NCBI GenBank assembly: GCA_046483585.1
Contig: JAWOCV010000221.1
Location: 9,400 to 73,399, forward strand
DNA: 64,000 bases
Direction: 5' to 3'
DNA from: Marinilabilia sp046483585
GTDB lineage: Bacteria; Bacteroidota; Bacteroidia; Bacteroidales; Marinilabiliaceae
Position 1 is the first letter of the stretch. Each line of letters starts with the position of its first letter. Both the position numbers and the translations under genes were made by a program. A model generated the notes under the pieces. That model ran no database searches. It was not told the origin of the DNA and was given only the letters and a program-made list of their open reading frames with translations. This document shows positions 1-8,653 of the stretch, piece after piece.

Positions 1-77
1 AGCTTATTGCCATAAAAGAAAAATTGCGTTCGCTGGATGTATTTCTTGCAGCAACAGGGAACGCCTTGAATTATTAG
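1..77 (+). CDS. C-terminal fragment of an unidentified protein
   Basis: An open frame enters from the left edge (codons in phase with position 3) and ends with TAG at 75-77. The 24 visible residues begin LIAIKEKLRS and end GNALNY. They look like an amphipathic C-terminal helix, but I cannot place them in a family. The gene runs toward comF, so the two are convergent and only 11 bp apart. Most of the gene lies outside the window. Confidence 0.5.
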   Translation, partial: LIAIKEKLRSLDVFLAATGNALNY

Positions 78-88
78 GAGGACAGGAT

Positions 89-793
89 TTAACCTGCCGC
101 GCATCCTATCGTCAACACCGATCTTTTAATGTCCGGAATTTCATCCAGGGCATGGCATAAAGCTTCCAGGGTGGCCCCTGTTGTTACCACGTCATCCAGA
201 ATGAGGAGATGTTTGTTTCTTAATAATTCCGGAAACAGTACTTTGAAAATGCCCTCTACATTTTCCCAGCGTTCGTAACGGCCGCGCCGGGTTTGACTTC
301 CGGAATGTTTGGTTCGTATCACGGCATCGTGCATGACAGGGATGCCTGAGACAGAATGCATGCCCTCTGCAATAAGGGAGGTTTGGTTATATCCCCTGAT
401 CGCCTGCTTGCGTGGATGAAGGGGAACAGGGACAATGGCATCCGGGGAAATCGGTATTTCCGCTTCATTCAGTATTTTACCCCCCAGTTGGCCAAGGTAG
501 GTCCCAATTTCTTTTGCCCCCTTATATTTTAGTTGGTGAATGAGGTTTTGAAGGCGTTCGCCCTTCCGGTAATAAAACAGAGCGGAGGCATACTCGAGCC
601 GGGCTCTGCCCCAGAACATTTGCACCACCGGGTTGACGGGCATTTTTTCATAACGTGTTCGGGGAAGTTCGGATTCACAGGCACGGCACAAAACATTTTG
701 TGAGTGAGAGAGGGTTTCTCCGCAGCCTTTACAGACAACGGGGAAAAAAAGAGCTGAAAGGCCCGAAATGTGTTTCCTGAGGAGTGAGGGCAT
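89..793 (-). CDS. comF: ComF-family phosphoribosyltransferase-like protein
   Basis: A 234-residue protein with the usual ComF layout. An N-terminal zinc ribbon has Cys21, Cys24, Cys36 and Cys39 (CxxC...CxxC), and a type I phosphoribosyltransferase fold follows, with the PRPP-loop signature LILDDVVTTGATLE near residues 197-210. ComF proteins are needed for DNA uptake in naturally competent bacteria and help handle incoming single strands in the cytoplasm. Many Bacteroidota keep a comF without known competence, so the actual role here is open. It is a single gene, convergent with the fragment to its left. The 141-bp gap to the next gene on the same strand suggests its own promoter, but I see no perfect -7 box. 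Confidence 0.85.
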   Translation of the reverse strand: MPSLLRKHISGLSALFFPVVCKGCGETLSHSQNVLCRACESELPRTRYEKMPVNPVVQMFWGRARLEYASALFYYRKGERLQNLIHQLKYKGAKEIGTYLGQLGGKILNEAEIPISPDAIVPVPLHPRKQAIRGYNQTSLIAEGMHSVSGIPVMHDAVIRTKHSGSQTRRGRYERWENVEGIFKVLFPELLRNKHLLILDDVVTTGATLEALCHALDEIPDIKRSVLTIGCAAG

Positions 794-934
794 TGGTTAA
801 CAGTTTGGGGTTTTTTCTATTTGTCCGGAGGAGTGTTATCTTCCCCGGCATCAGTAATTCCAAATATACACCATATCTTTTAATTTCTGAAAAGGCTTAG
901 CTGAAAAACAAAAATTATTTTTGATTGGAGTGAT

Positions 935-3214
935 TCACGTACGCGATTCAAAAAAGTTTCTCAAAGATTTTACAAGGTTCAGGGAATAAATGATGAGGTT
1001 CCGGGTTTCTCCCAGAAGTTCCATGTAGATCATGTTGATCCGTGTTTTGCCCCGGCCTGAACGAATTTGGCGGATGTGTTTGAGTCTCAGGTTTTCGATG
1101 AGGGTAAAAATATTTTCCTGACGCTGGGAAAGTTCGGGAACCATCATATATTTTTTGTCCTTCTCGAGATGGACCATAAAGTTGAAAAAAGCAGTGGTTT
1201 CTTCAAGTAAGGTGTTGAGGTCCTCTTTTTGGTAGTCGACCAAACCTTTGTGCTGGTTCTTGACGTGTTCATAAACCGGTTTGGCTATTGTCGAAAGCGT
1301 ATTGCCCAGCTCGGTAAGATAATCGAGTCCCTGAATGAAGAACTGTCCCTGGTCCTGCGATTCTTCGGGCATCTGCCCCAGCGTTCTGAAAAATTCAGTT
1401 TTTGCCCCTTTTATCCGGTCTTTGAGGTTTTCGGTTTTCTCGGTGACCTCCAGTAATTTGCCTTCATCCTGTTCCAGCAGCCCCTGTACCATTAACAGGT
1501 ATATTTTTGATGATTCCAGCATCAACCTGCGTATGGTGTCACTGCCGGTGTTTCGCATCCAACCGATATTGGCGGCAATTTTGTCTGATATCTCCCTGTT
1601 GAAACGCTCCCTCTCTTCACAGCGCTTTTTATGATAACGGGTGCTCCGGTAAAGGTAAAGTACCATCAGGGGCAGGACAACGATCATCGTTGCCCATGGG
1701 ATCCACCAAAGGAGAAGTGTCAGAACAAATGCGCCCAAAAACCCAAGGCAGGCCGTGATAAACCACCCCCCCATGACGGAGAGAACACCGGAAATCCTGT
1801 AAACGGCACTTTCGCGGCCCCATGCCTGGTCGGAAAGAGAGGTCCCCATGGCTACCATGAAGACAACAAAGGTGGTTGAAAGGGGAAATCCGAAGTAAGT
1901 GCCCGCACTGATGAGGATGCTCGCCACCACCAGGTTCACAGAAGCACGGAGGGTGTCGAAGTAGATTACTTCATCCACTTTTTGATGACCGCTTTCTTCA
2001 GGATCCGGCTTCCGAAAACGGTTAGAAAGGAATTGGTGCAATTGGTTGGGCAGCCATTGCCCGGCGTACCTGAAAATGGTCAGGAAATGACGGACCAGCG
2101 TTCTTGATAGCTGCGAGGGCTCGAAACGTTCATGTCCGGCCGACTGTCGGCCCAGGTATATTTCGGTTTCGGTTACCGTACGGGCTTTCCTGGAATAAAA
2201 AAGGGTGAGGACCATGACAATACCAGAAACCAGGAAAAAAGTCAGGTATATCCCGTCTTCGAAACCGTGGTTTTGCAGCCAGTCGTCACTCAGAAATGAA
2301 AGACCGAAATCTCCCGGTGGGACGGAAGCGCCCGATGTCATGAAAGCTTTGAAACTTTCCGTACCTGCCAGTGGTATGCCGATGAAATTGACCAGATCGT
2401 TGGCGGCAAAAGAAAGGGCCAATGCAAATGTTCCGAATAAGACCACCAGCCTTGGGATATCAATCTGGAAGAGCAAACCGGCGAGGTATAGAATAAAAAA
2501 AGTGACGGCCAATATCGTCAGGAAAAAGGAAGCCGGGTGCTCACCCAGCCAGGTAAAAACAGGATTTTCCCATGCGACCGAGCTTTCCGGTCCTTTTTTG
2601 AAAATAAGATATAAAATGACGGCAATGGCAAAGGCCCCTGTCAATGCAAACAATGCGCGGAATCGCCCGTGATAGCGGAATGAGAAGATCAGTCTTGAAA
2701 AAAACTGGACCACTGCTCCGCTTATGAAAGCCAGAAAAATGGATATCAGGATACCGGAAAAAAGCAGGAAAACGCGGCCTGTATTGATGAAATCGGAGAT
2801 AACCATGCCGCCGGTAACAGAATTGCTGGTTTTTACAACGGCGATGGCCAGAGCAGCACCGGTGAGTTCGAAAACGATGGCAATTGTTGTAGAAGTCGGG
2901 AAACCCAGCGTATTGTAGGTGTCGATGAGAACAATGTCCACGATCATCACCGCCAGGAATATGATCATCAGTTCGGTCAGGTAAAAGTTCTGGGGATAAA
3001 TGACACCTTTCCGTGCCACTTCCATCATACCGAATGAAAAGAATGTTCCGATCACCAGGCCGGCCCCGGCGATCCAGTATATGGTACGACGCGTTGCGAC
3101 CCTGCTTCCGATAGCGGAGTTGAGGAAGTTAACGGCATCGTTGGAGACGCCCACCACCAGGTCCACAACGGCCAGGAGGGAAATTAAAATGGCTATGGTC
3201 CAGACAAGTGTCAT
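935..3214 (-). CDS. pit: PiT-family inorganic phosphate transporter with PhoU-like tail
   Basis: A 759-residue inner-membrane protein. Two halves carry the PiT signatures: SNDAVNFLNSAIGSR near residues 24-38 and AANDLVNFIGIPLAG in the middle. Together with about ten hydrophobic segments these fit a low-affinity phosphate/cation symporter. After the last membrane segments, roughly the last 200 residues are charged and helical and resemble a PhoU-like regulatory domain, which makes the protein much longer than a classical Pit (about 500 residues). It is divergent from the phoR-like sensor gene across a 244-bp region with TTAA boxes spaced 11 bp apart. This arrangement suggests that it belongs to a phosphate-response unit. 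No separate phoU or pst genes are in the window. Confidence 0.9.
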   Translation of the reverse strand: MTLVWTIAILISLLAVVDLVVGVSNDAVNFLNSAIGSRVATRRTIYWIAGAGLVIGTFFSFGMMEVARKGVIYPQNFYLTELMIIFLAVMIVDIVLIDTYNTLGFPTSTTIAIVFELTGAALAIAVVKTSNSVTGGMVISDFINTGRVFLLFSGILISIFLAFISGAVVQFFSRLIFSFRYHGRFRALFALTGAFAIAVILYLIFKKGPESSVAWENPVFTWLGEHPASFFLTILAVTFFILYLAGLLFQIDIPRLVVLFGTFALALSFAANDLVNFIGIPLAGTESFKAFMTSGASVPPGDFGLSFLSDDWLQNHGFEDGIYLTFFLVSGIVMVLTLFYSRKARTVTETEIYLGRQSAGHERFEPSQLSRTLVRHFLTIFRYAGQWLPNQLHQFLSNRFRKPDPEESGHQKVDEVIYFDTLRASVNLVVASILISAGTYFGFPLSTTFVVFMVAMGTSLSDQAWGRESAVYRISGVLSVMGGWFITACLGFLGAFVLTLLLWWIPWATMIVVLPLMVLYLYRSTRYHKKRCEERERFNREISDKIAANIGWMRNTGSDTIRRLMLESSKIYLLMVQGLLEQDEGKLLEVTEKTENLKDRIKGAKTEFFRTLGQMPEESQDQGQFFIQGLDYLTELGNTLSTIAKPVYEHVKNQHKGLVDYQKEDLNTLLEETTAFFNFMVHLEKDKKYMMVPELSQRQENIFTLIENLRLKHIRQIRSGRGKTRINMIYMELLGETRNLIIYSLNLVKSLRNFFESRT

Positions 3215-3234
3215 ATTCCTGCACGTTTAAGCCG

Positions 3235-3242
3235 CAAATTTA
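3235..3242 (-). promoter_or_regulatory. -7 promoter box of the PiT gene
   Basis: Read on the minus strand this is TAAATTTG, a perfect match to the Bacteroidota -7 consensus TAnnTTTG. It lies 20 bp upstream of the PiT start codon. No TTTG -33 element is seen at the usual spacing. A phased TTAA box (3270-3291) sits in that place, as expected for an activator-dependent promoter. Confidence 0.55.
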
Positions 3243-3269
3243 GTGGTGTACAGCGGCACTTTTCCGATC

Positions 3270-3291
3270 TTAATGTTAAGTTTTTATTAGC
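3270..3291. promoter_or_regulatory. Candidate 11-bp phased operator upstream of PiT
   Basis: TTAA at 3276 is followed exactly 11 bp later by TTAG at 3287, with another TTAA at 3270. PhoB/OmpR-class regulators bind direct repeats with 11-bp spacing. The box is 28 bp upstream of the PiT -7 element, where such an activator would sit. This assignment is inferred from spacing and context only. Confidence 0.35.
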
Positions 3292-3353
3292 TTTATAGGA
3301 ACATTTTTTTCAAATTTACGGTTAATTTCATTGTCATCAGCTTTTCACGGTAA

Positions 3354-3375
3354 TTAACGATAACTTAACATACCA
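3354..3375. promoter_or_regulatory. Candidate 11-bp phased operator between PiT and phoR
   Basis: TTAAC occurs at 3354-3358 and again at 3365-3369, an exact 11-bp direct repeat. The second copy extends to CTTAACATACC, close to CTTAACATCACC read on the minus strand at about 18005-18016 in front of the receptor operon. It lies between the divergent phosphate transporter and sensor kinase genes. Confidence 0.4.
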
Positions 3376-3415
3376 TGGGATGAAATGAACCTGCACCGAT
3401 GAACACAATTTCATA

Positions 3416-3423
3416 TAAATTTG
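3416..3423 (+). promoter_or_regulatory. -7 promoter box of the sensor kinase gene
   Basis: TAAATTTG matches TAnnTTTG perfectly and lies 35 bp before the ATG at 3459, which gives a leader of about 30 nt. No matching -33 TTTG is present. The phased TTAAC pair lies about 40-60 bp further upstream. Confidence 0.5.
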
Positions 3424-3458
3424 TGAGCAACAGAGTGAATATACACTAAACAGTGATT

Positions 3459-4487
3459 ATGAAGTCGATCGCCCCCCAAAGAATAGTCGGGTATATAACC
3501 ATCACCTTCCTGGTTCTGGCCCTGTTGTTTTTTGTGCTTAATTATTTGAGTCCCAATCTTGCCGTTTCCCTGCTGATCACCATCCCTGTCTTTACCGGGA
3601 TTGTTTTTTCGGCTGTGAATTATTTCATAAACCTGTTCATATATGCCAAGATCAAACCCATCTATAAAACCATTCATAATTTCAAGCCTGGCATTAAAGA
3701 GACCAATGGCGGGGAAAACGATATTTTTTCGCAGGTCAATCGTGAAGTGGCCGAGTGGATGAAAGGGAAAACCATGGAGATTCAGCAGCTCAAACAACTT
3801 GAGAGGTACCGGAAGGATTTTATCGGAAATGTGTCGCATGAGCTGAAAACACCCATCTTCAATATTCAGGGCTATATCCTCACGCTGCTCGAAGGCGGCA
3901 TTGATGATCCGGGGATCAACATGCTTTATCTGAAAAGGACTGAGAAAAGCATTGACCGCATGATCTCCATCATAGATGACCTGGAGGCCATTTCAAAACT
4001 CGAATCGGGAGAACTTGATCTGGACATTACCCGGTTTAATTTGTACCAATTGGTGGAAGAGGTGTTTGATCTGCAGGAGGTCAGGGCTGAAAAGAAAAAT
4101 TTAAAACTCACATTTGGCAGGAGCGCCGATCGCAATGTCCAGGTTATGGCCGACAAACCGCGGATCTTCCAGGTTGTCAGTAATCTGGTGGTCAATTCTA
4201 TAAACTATGGAAAGGAGGGAGGGCGCACCACTGTTAGTTTTTACGATATGGACAACCTGGTATTAGTGGAAGTGCGGGACAATGGCATTGGCATTTCCCG
4301 GAGAGATCTGCCCCGCATATTTGAACGTTTTTACCGGGCGGATAAAAGCCGCTCACGTGAACAAGGGGGGACCGGGCTTGGACTGGCCATTGTGAAACAC
4401 ATTATTGAAGCGCATAAGCAAACCATCAATGTTAACAGTACGCCAGGCAAAGGAACATCATTTACCTTTACCCTGGAAAAAGCGTAA
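3459..4487 (+). CDS. phoR: Membrane sensor histidine kinase, PhoR-like
   Basis: A 342-residue sensor kinase. Two membrane segments (about residues 10-29 and 35-60) enclose almost no periplasmic loop, so the input is probably sensed in or near the membrane. The HisKA box FIGNVSHELKTP holds the phosphorylated His127. The ATPase domain shows an N box (NLVVNSINYG), the G1 box DNGIGIS, the F box and the G2 box GGTGLGLAIVKHI. ATG 3459 is preferred over GTG 3453 because it is the stronger start codon. The response regulator follows 22 bp downstream, and the phosphate transporter gene is divergent. By architecture and context this is the phosphate-type sensor. The phoR name rests on context, not on a phosphate-specific residue. 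Confidence 0.8.
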   Translation: MKSIAPQRIVGYITITFLVLALLFFVLNYLSPNLAVSLLITIPVFTGIVFSAVNYFINLFIYAKIKPIYKTIHNFKPGIKETNGGENDIFSQVNREVAEWMKGKTMEIQQLKQLERYRKDFIGNVSHELKTPIFNIQGYILTLLEGGIDDPGINMLYLKRTEKSIDRMISIIDDLEAISKLESGELDLDITRFNLYQLVEEVFDLQEVRAEKKNLKLTFGRSADRNVQVMADKPRIFQVVSNLVVNSINYGKEGGRTTVSFYDMDNLVLVEVRDNGIGISRRDLPRIFERFYRADKSRSREQGGTGLGLAIVKHIIEAHKQTINVNSTPGKGTSFTFTLEKA

Positions 4488-4509
4488 CATCAACGTAAAG
4501 TCAAAACAA

Positions 4510-5211
4510 ATGGACGAAGCAACCAACTACAAGATTCTTTTGGTGGATGACGAACCCGATATACTTGAATTCATCGGATATAACCTGAAAAAAGAAGGAT
4601 TTAATGTCTTCACTGCCACCAATGGAGAGAAAGCCCTTCAGATTGCCCGTGATGAAGATCCCCATCTCATTGTATTGGATGTGATGATGCCCGGCATGGA
4701 TGGCATCGAAACCTGCGAAGAGATAAGGAAAATACCGGAACTGAAAAATACCCTGGTGGTTTTCCTGACAGCCCGTGGCGAGGATTATTCCCAGATTGCC
4801 GGGTTTGAGGCAGGTGCCGATGATTATATTACCAAGCCCGTTAAGCCACGGGTTTTAATCTCACGGGTGAAAGCACTGTTGAAGCGCTATCATCCCTCTT
4901 CTCAGGAAACTGTTGTTGCCGATGACACCAGAGTCGCAGTGGGGGGACTGATCATCGACCGCGAAAAATATGTGGTGATATCTGATGATCAGGAACTGGC
5001 ATTACCCAAGAAAGAGTTTGAGTTACTTCAGTTACTGGCCTCCAAACCCGACCGGGTTTTTACCCGTGATGAGATCTATGCTTCGGTATGGGGAGATAAC
5101 ATTATTGTAGGTGACCGCACCATTGATGTTCACATAAGAAAATTACGGGAAAAAATCGGACAGGCACATATTAAGACCATTAAAGGGGTTGGATACAAAT
5201 TTGTTGAGTGA
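4510..5211 (+). CDS. phoB: DNA-binding response regulator, PhoB/OmpR class
   Basis: A 233-residue regulator: receiver domain (residues 7-122) followed by an OmpR-type winged helix (about 135-232). The phosphoacceptor is Asp57 in LIVLDVMMPGMDG, the acidic pocket is DD at 13-14, and the switch lysine is Lys109 in DDYITKPVKP. The winged helix contains ELLQLLASKPDRVFTRDEI and the recognition-helix region RTIDVHIRKLREKIG. The start at 4510 was chosen because the frame upstream overlaps the kinase gene and the receiver domain begins here. It is co-transcribed with the kinase. It is a good candidate to bind the 11-bp phased TTAA boxes found at 3270, 3354 and 17971. Confidence 0.88.
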   Translation: MDEATNYKILLVDDEPDILEFIGYNLKKEGFNVFTATNGEKALQIARDEDPHLIVLDVMMPGMDGIETCEEIRKIPELKNTLVVFLTARGEDYSQIAGFEAGADDYITKPVKPRVLISRVKALLKRYHPSSQETVVADDTRVAVGGLIIDREKYVVISDDQELALPKKEFELLQLLASKPDRVFTRDEIYASVWGDNIIVGDRTIDVHIRKLREKIGQAHIKTIKGVGYKFVE

Positions 5212-5320
5212 TTTTTTTGCATTGTTGGTCAAATATTGGCTTTATTTGTAACTTTATTTTGTAAATTGCATATGGAAGCCGGAACAGGAACCAGATTTGC
5301 AAAGACTAATTTAACCAGTT

Positions 5321-5749
5321 ATGAAGAAAACCCTCTTGGTGGCAGCCGCTTTTTTAATAATTGGCGCAGCCTGTAAAGACGAAGAAAAGCCCACTCAAAC
5401 AACTCAGACGAGTGAGAACCTGGAGCAGTCAGCCCCCTCCGAGCCCGATACCACCACAGAAAAGGTGGAGGAAGAAACGCCGGAACCCCCGGCGGAACCT
5501 GAAGAACCCAACAAATATTTTCTGATTGCCGGAAGTTTTGAAAAATCCGAGAATGCTGAATCTTTCCAAAAACAACTGAATGAACAGGGGTTTCAGTCTG
5601 AAGTGATTACGCGCGACTGGGGGAAAAATAATGAATTCTATAAAGTTTCCTACATGGGCTTCCAGGATAAAAATGAGGCCATTGAAAGAATGAAACAGGA
5701 ACGCAATAAGGACGGTAAAGAAGATGTCTGGGTTCTGGTGAAGCGTTGA
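5321..5749 (+). CDS. SPOR-domain lipoprotein
   Basis: A 142-residue secreted lipoprotein. A short hydrophobic signal ends in the lipobox GAAC, with Cys18 as the lipidated residue. Next comes a Thr/Pro/Glu-rich acidic linker (residues 20-65) and then a SPOR domain of about 75 residues starting at YFLIAGSFEKSENA. SPOR domains bind peptidoglycan that lacks stem peptides, usually at division sites, so the protein probably reaches from the membrane to the septal wall. It lies 109 bp after the response regulator gene, probably as a separate unit. Its partner in division is not known. Confidence 0.85.
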   Translation: MKKTLLVAAAFLIIGAACKDEEKPTQTTQTSENLEQSAPSEPDTTTEKVEEETPEPPAEPEEPNKYFLIAGSFEKSENAESFQKQLNEQGFQSEVITRDWGKNNEFYKVSYMGFQDKNEAIERMKQERNKDGKEDVWVLVKR

Positions 5750-5797
5750 TCCCCGGTCATTTAATCTATTGAGCCGGTTGGGACAATCAATGACGGC

Positions 5798-6415
5798 CTA
5801 TCTTGTGAACCAGGCATAAAGATCAATTTCCGGTGTGACATGCAGCGTTTTTATACCCAGCCTTCGGGCTGGTTCCAGATTTTCTTCCAGATCATCGGCA
5901 AATAAAGTTTCAGAGGGCAACAGTTGGTTTTGTTCGATGACCCGCTGATAAAGTTCCGGTTGGGGCTTACGGAGGCCTTCGATGTGGGAATAATAAAGTT
6001 TTTCGAAGAATTCTTCAAGATGGGCTGCACCGGGTACAGCTTTTTCAAACTTGTGGGTATGAAGTTCGTTGGTGTTGCTTAACACAAAAAGCCGGAAATG
6101 GGGTTTCAGCTTTTTCAGCATCCCGGCATGTGCCGGGGGGAAATCACCCAGAACCATGTTCCATGCCTCGACAATTTGTTCGTCCCGGGTTTCGGGTATG
6201 AGGTACTCTCTTACAACATTCAAAAAATCAGACGTTGATATTTTTCCGGTTTCATAGGCACGAAATGCCTCCCGGGTATGCTCGATAAAAGCATCCGTGG
6301 TCATTCCGTTGTCCATCAATTCCTGAAATGCCTCGCCCGCCCTTTTCATTTGCAGAGGGATCAAAACATTACCCAGATCAAATATGATGTTTTTTATGCC
6401 GCTGAGGTTTTGCAT
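5798..6415 (-). CDS. HAD-superfamily phosphatase, YihX-like
   Basis: A 205-residue HAD hydrolase. Motif I is IFDLGNVL, with Gly two residues after the nucleophile Asp, the form seen in the YihX/epoxide-hydrolase-N subgroup instead of DxD. Motif II is VLSNTNELH, the motif III lysine is in GLRKPQPELY, and motif IV is FADDLEENL. YihX of E. coli releases phosphate from glucose 1-phosphate. The substrate here is unknown. ATG 6415 is preferred over ATG 6436 because a perfect -7 box (6434-6441) overlaps the upstream ATG, so transcription must start downstream of it. Convergent with the SPOR lipoprotein gene. Confidence 0.85.
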   Translation of the reverse strand: MQNLSGIKNIIFDLGNVLIPLQMKRAGEAFQELMDNGMTTDAFIEHTREAFRAYETGKISTSDFLNVVREYLIPETRDEQIVEAWNMVLGDFPPAHAGMLKKLKPHFRLFVLSNTNELHTHKFEKAVPGAAHLEEFFEKLYYSHIEGLRKPQPELYQRVIEQNQLLPSETLFADDLEENLEPARRLGIKTLHVTPEIDLYAWFTR

Positions 6416-6433
6416 GGTGGAGTTTTGTTTCTG

Positions 6434-6441
6434 CAAATTTA
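6434..6441 (-). promoter_or_regulatory. -7 promoter box of the HAD gene
   Basis: TAAATTTG on the minus strand, a perfect TAnnTTTG. It covers the first in-frame ATG (6436) and therefore decides for the second one (6415). No clear -33 element. Confidence 0.5.
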
Positions 6442-6591
6442 ATAATAATTGTGGGAGCCCTACTCCCGAAAATTGTTGAAGAATCCCAAACGTTTTTGTC
6501 AGATTCCGCTTTCAGCAGACGGCCATTTTTTGGTTTCTGTTTCCCATAATGTTTTAGGATTTGCGGCATGCCTCACTTCCCGTAAATTAAA

Positions 6592-6623
6592 TTTGAATTT
6601 TCGTGTGGTGTTTTGTACTTTTG
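6592..6623 (+). promoter_or_regulatory. Promoter of the tRNA gene
   Basis: A -33 element TTTG (6592-6595) and a -7 element TACTTTTG (6616-6623) are separated by 20 bp, the classical Bacteroidota housekeeping spacing. Transcription would begin near 6630, about 8 nt before the mature tRNA 5' end. This is the best-formed promoter in the window. Confidence 0.75.
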
Positions 6624-6637
6624 CATTCGCTTCGAAA

Positions 6638-6711
6638 GGGCCCATAGCTCAGTTGGTCAGAGCACCTGACTCATAATCAGGGAGTCGCTGGTTCAAGCCC
6701 AGCTGGGCCCA
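6638..6711 (+). tRNA. tRNA with CAT anticodon (elongator Met or Ile2)
   Basis: A complete 74-nt cloverleaf: acceptor stem GGGCCCA/TGGGCCC (6638-6644 with 6704-6710) and discriminator A at 6711, a D arm with GCTC/GAGC, an anticodon stem CCTGA/TCAGG closing the loop CTCATAA with CAT at 6672-6674, and a T arm GCTGG-TTCAAGC-CCAGC. CCA is not encoded, as is common in this phylum. A CAT anticodon can belong to methionine elongator tRNA or to the isoleucine tRNA whose C34 is modified to lysidine by TilS. The T arm and the ACTCATAAT loop resemble both E. coli ileX and metT, so I leave the identity open. A promoter and a terminator flank it. Confidence 0.93.
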
Positions 6712-6721
6712 CATTGATAAT

Positions 6722-6757
6722 AAGCCACTTACAGACTTTTCTGTTTGTGGCTTTTTT
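6722..6757 (+). terminator. Rho-independent terminator of the tRNA gene
   Basis: Stem AAGCCAC (6722-6728) pairs with GTGGCTT (6747-6753), with a further inner pairing ACAG/CTGT, and is followed by an uninterrupted run of T residues to 6757. It lies 11 bp after the tRNA. The rest of the gap up to 6943 holds nothing else I can recognise. Confidence 0.8.
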
Positions 6758-6943
6758 GCTTAGTGTATCCAGCAAACATGCATCCAATGCAGTGATTGGG
6801 AATGCTCAAAACTTTGCCGAAAGAGCATTGAGCTGAATTCTTCTTCCTATATCTATCCAGCTTTGCATCTTTTCCTTTAATTTAGTAGCTTTAAAAGCCA
6901 ATTTTCTCATCTTCCGATGACTTTATTTACTAAATCCAATACA

Positions 6944-8557
6944 ATGAAAACGCATTTTTTAAAATCTGCAGTTATTGCCTCCATGGCTCTTCTTGCCGCC
7001 TGTTCTTCAGGTGAAAAAGAAGAAACTGAGAAGCCGAATATTGTGTTCATCATGAGCGATGATCATGCTTATCAGGCCATCAGCGCATACGATGACGGAC
7101 TTATCGAAACGCCTAACATTGACCGGATCGCCAACCAGGGTGTTAAATTCACCAGAGCCTCAGTGACCAATTCCATCTGTGCCCCAAGCCGTGCGGTTAT
7201 GCTCACCGGGAAACACAGTTTTGAGAACGGAAAAGTTGATAATGTGGATCCTTTTGACTGGGACCAGAACAATTTTGCCAAGATGCTGCAGGAGGCCGGC
7301 TACCAAACAGCCTTTATTGGCAAAAGTCATCTCCGCGGAGCGCCTCAGGGCTTTGATCATTATGCCGTATTGCCCGGGCAGGGAAATTACTACAATCCTG
7401 ATTTTATTATTGACGGAGAAGAAAGAGAAGTGCCCGGTTACGTTACCGATATTACCACCGATATGTCGATTGATTGGTTGAATAATGCCACGGATAATGG
7501 GGAGCCTTTCTGTTTATTGTATCACCATAAAGCTCCTCACAGGGCTTGGTTCCCGGCGGAAAGGCATTACAGGGAATTTGTAGATAAAACTTTTCCTGAA
7601 CCGGCAACGCTTTTTGATGATTACAAAGGCAGAGGAAAGGCTGCTTTAGAATCGGAAATGAATGTGTTGAAAGATATGAATTGGTCGGCCGACTCGAAAT
7701 TGTATCCTGAAGTAATGGAGGAGCTGGGTATTGAAGAAACCCTTGACTGGGGTATTGATGCTTTTCGCAACCGCACAGGGCGTATGAGTGATGAGCAGAA
7801 AGCTGCCTGGGATGAGGTTTATGGCCCCATAAATGAAAAATTTAAAGAGCAATATCCCGATATGGATGAACGGGATTTGATGAAGTGGCGGTATCAGCGA
7901 TATATGCAGGACTACCTGGGATGTATTGCTGCCGTGGACGAAGGCGTGGGAAGAGTTCTGGACTATCTGGAAGAAAATGGCCTTGCCGACAATACCATCG
8001 TGGTTTATACCTCCGACCAGGGATTCTATCTGGGCGAACATGGCTGGTTCGACAAACGATTCATGTACAAAGAGTCTTTCCGGACACCATTGCTGGTTAA
8101 ATATCCCAAAGAAATTGATCCCGGAACGGTCAGTGACGCACTGGTCCAAAACCTGGACTTTGCTCCCACCTTTCTCGATTATGCGGGAGTTGACATTCCG
8201 GAGGATATTCAGGGGCGTTCTATGCGTAAGCTGATGAGCGGTGAAGATGAAGACTGGCGTGATGCTGTTTATTATACCTATTATGAGTATCCTTCAATCC
8301 ATATGGTGAAAAGACATTATGGGGTGGCCACTCATCGCTACAAACTGATGCATTTTTATTATGACATCGACGAATGGGAACTTTACGACCTGAAAAAGGA
8401 TCCGCATGAGCTGACCAATGTGTATGATCATCCGGAATATACAGAAGTGCGCGAAATGATGCACCACAAACTGGATTCCATAAGATCACATTACGGAGAC
8501 AGCGATGCCAATAATGAACGGTTTTTGGAGTTTTACCTGGAAGCCAGGGGGCAGTAG
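6944..8557 (+). CDS. Sulfatase lipoprotein (arylsulfatase family S1)
   Basis: A 537-residue secreted sulfatase. The signal ends in LLAAC, so Cys20 is probably lipidated. The metal-site acidic pair is in IMSDDHAY (Asp39-Asp40). The catalytic Cys79 stands in C-A-P-S-R, the site that formylglycine-generating enzymes convert to FGly. The second metal motif is in TSDQGFYLGEHG (Asp and Gln/Asn position). A C-terminal region starting near YYTYYEYPS is the subdomain common to the arylsulfatase/heparan-type group. The substrate is probably a sulfated polysaccharide or host/algal glycan, but the subfamily cannot be read by eye. It stands alone, without SusC/SusD or glycoside hydrolases. ATG 6944 was chosen because the nine residues before it are not signal-like. 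Confidence 0.92.
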   Translation: MKTHFLKSAVIASMALLAACSSGEKEETEKPNIVFIMSDDHAYQAISAYDDGLIETPNIDRIANQGVKFTRASVTNSICAPSRAVMLTGKHSFENGKVDNVDPFDWDQNNFAKMLQEAGYQTAFIGKSHLRGAPQGFDHYAVLPGQGNYYNPDFIIDGEEREVPGYVTDITTDMSIDWLNNATDNGEPFCLLYHHKAPHRAWFPAERHYREFVDKTFPEPATLFDDYKGRGKAALESEMNVLKDMNWSADSKLYPEVMEELGIEETLDWGIDAFRNRTGRMSDEQKAAWDEVYGPINEKFKEQYPDMDERDLMKWRYQRYMQDYLGCIAAVDEGVGRVLDYLEENGLADNTIVVYTSDQGFYLGEHGWFDKRFMYKESFRTPLLVKYPKEIDPGTVSDALVQNLDFAPTFLDYAGVDIPEDIQGRSMRKLMSGEDEDWRDAVYYTYYEYPSIHMVKRHYGVATHRYKLMHFYYDIDEWELYDLKKDPHELTNVYDHPEYTEVREMMHHKLDSIRSHYGDSDANNERFLEFYLEARGQ

Positions 8558-8653
8558 ATTTCGCCGTTCTGTTCCGGGAGCTCTTCAAAATGAACAGTCC
8601 CTGAGAGGAGGAGAATAAGCCCGGGAAAGACTGTATTTAAATAAAAGATCATT

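Noticed and set aside
6944..8557. Polysaccharide utilisation locus around the sulfatase
   Set aside because: No SusC/SusD pair, glycoside hydrolase or anaerobic sulfatase-maturing enzyme is adjacent. The TonB-dependent receptor 5 kb away has a different partner and direction.
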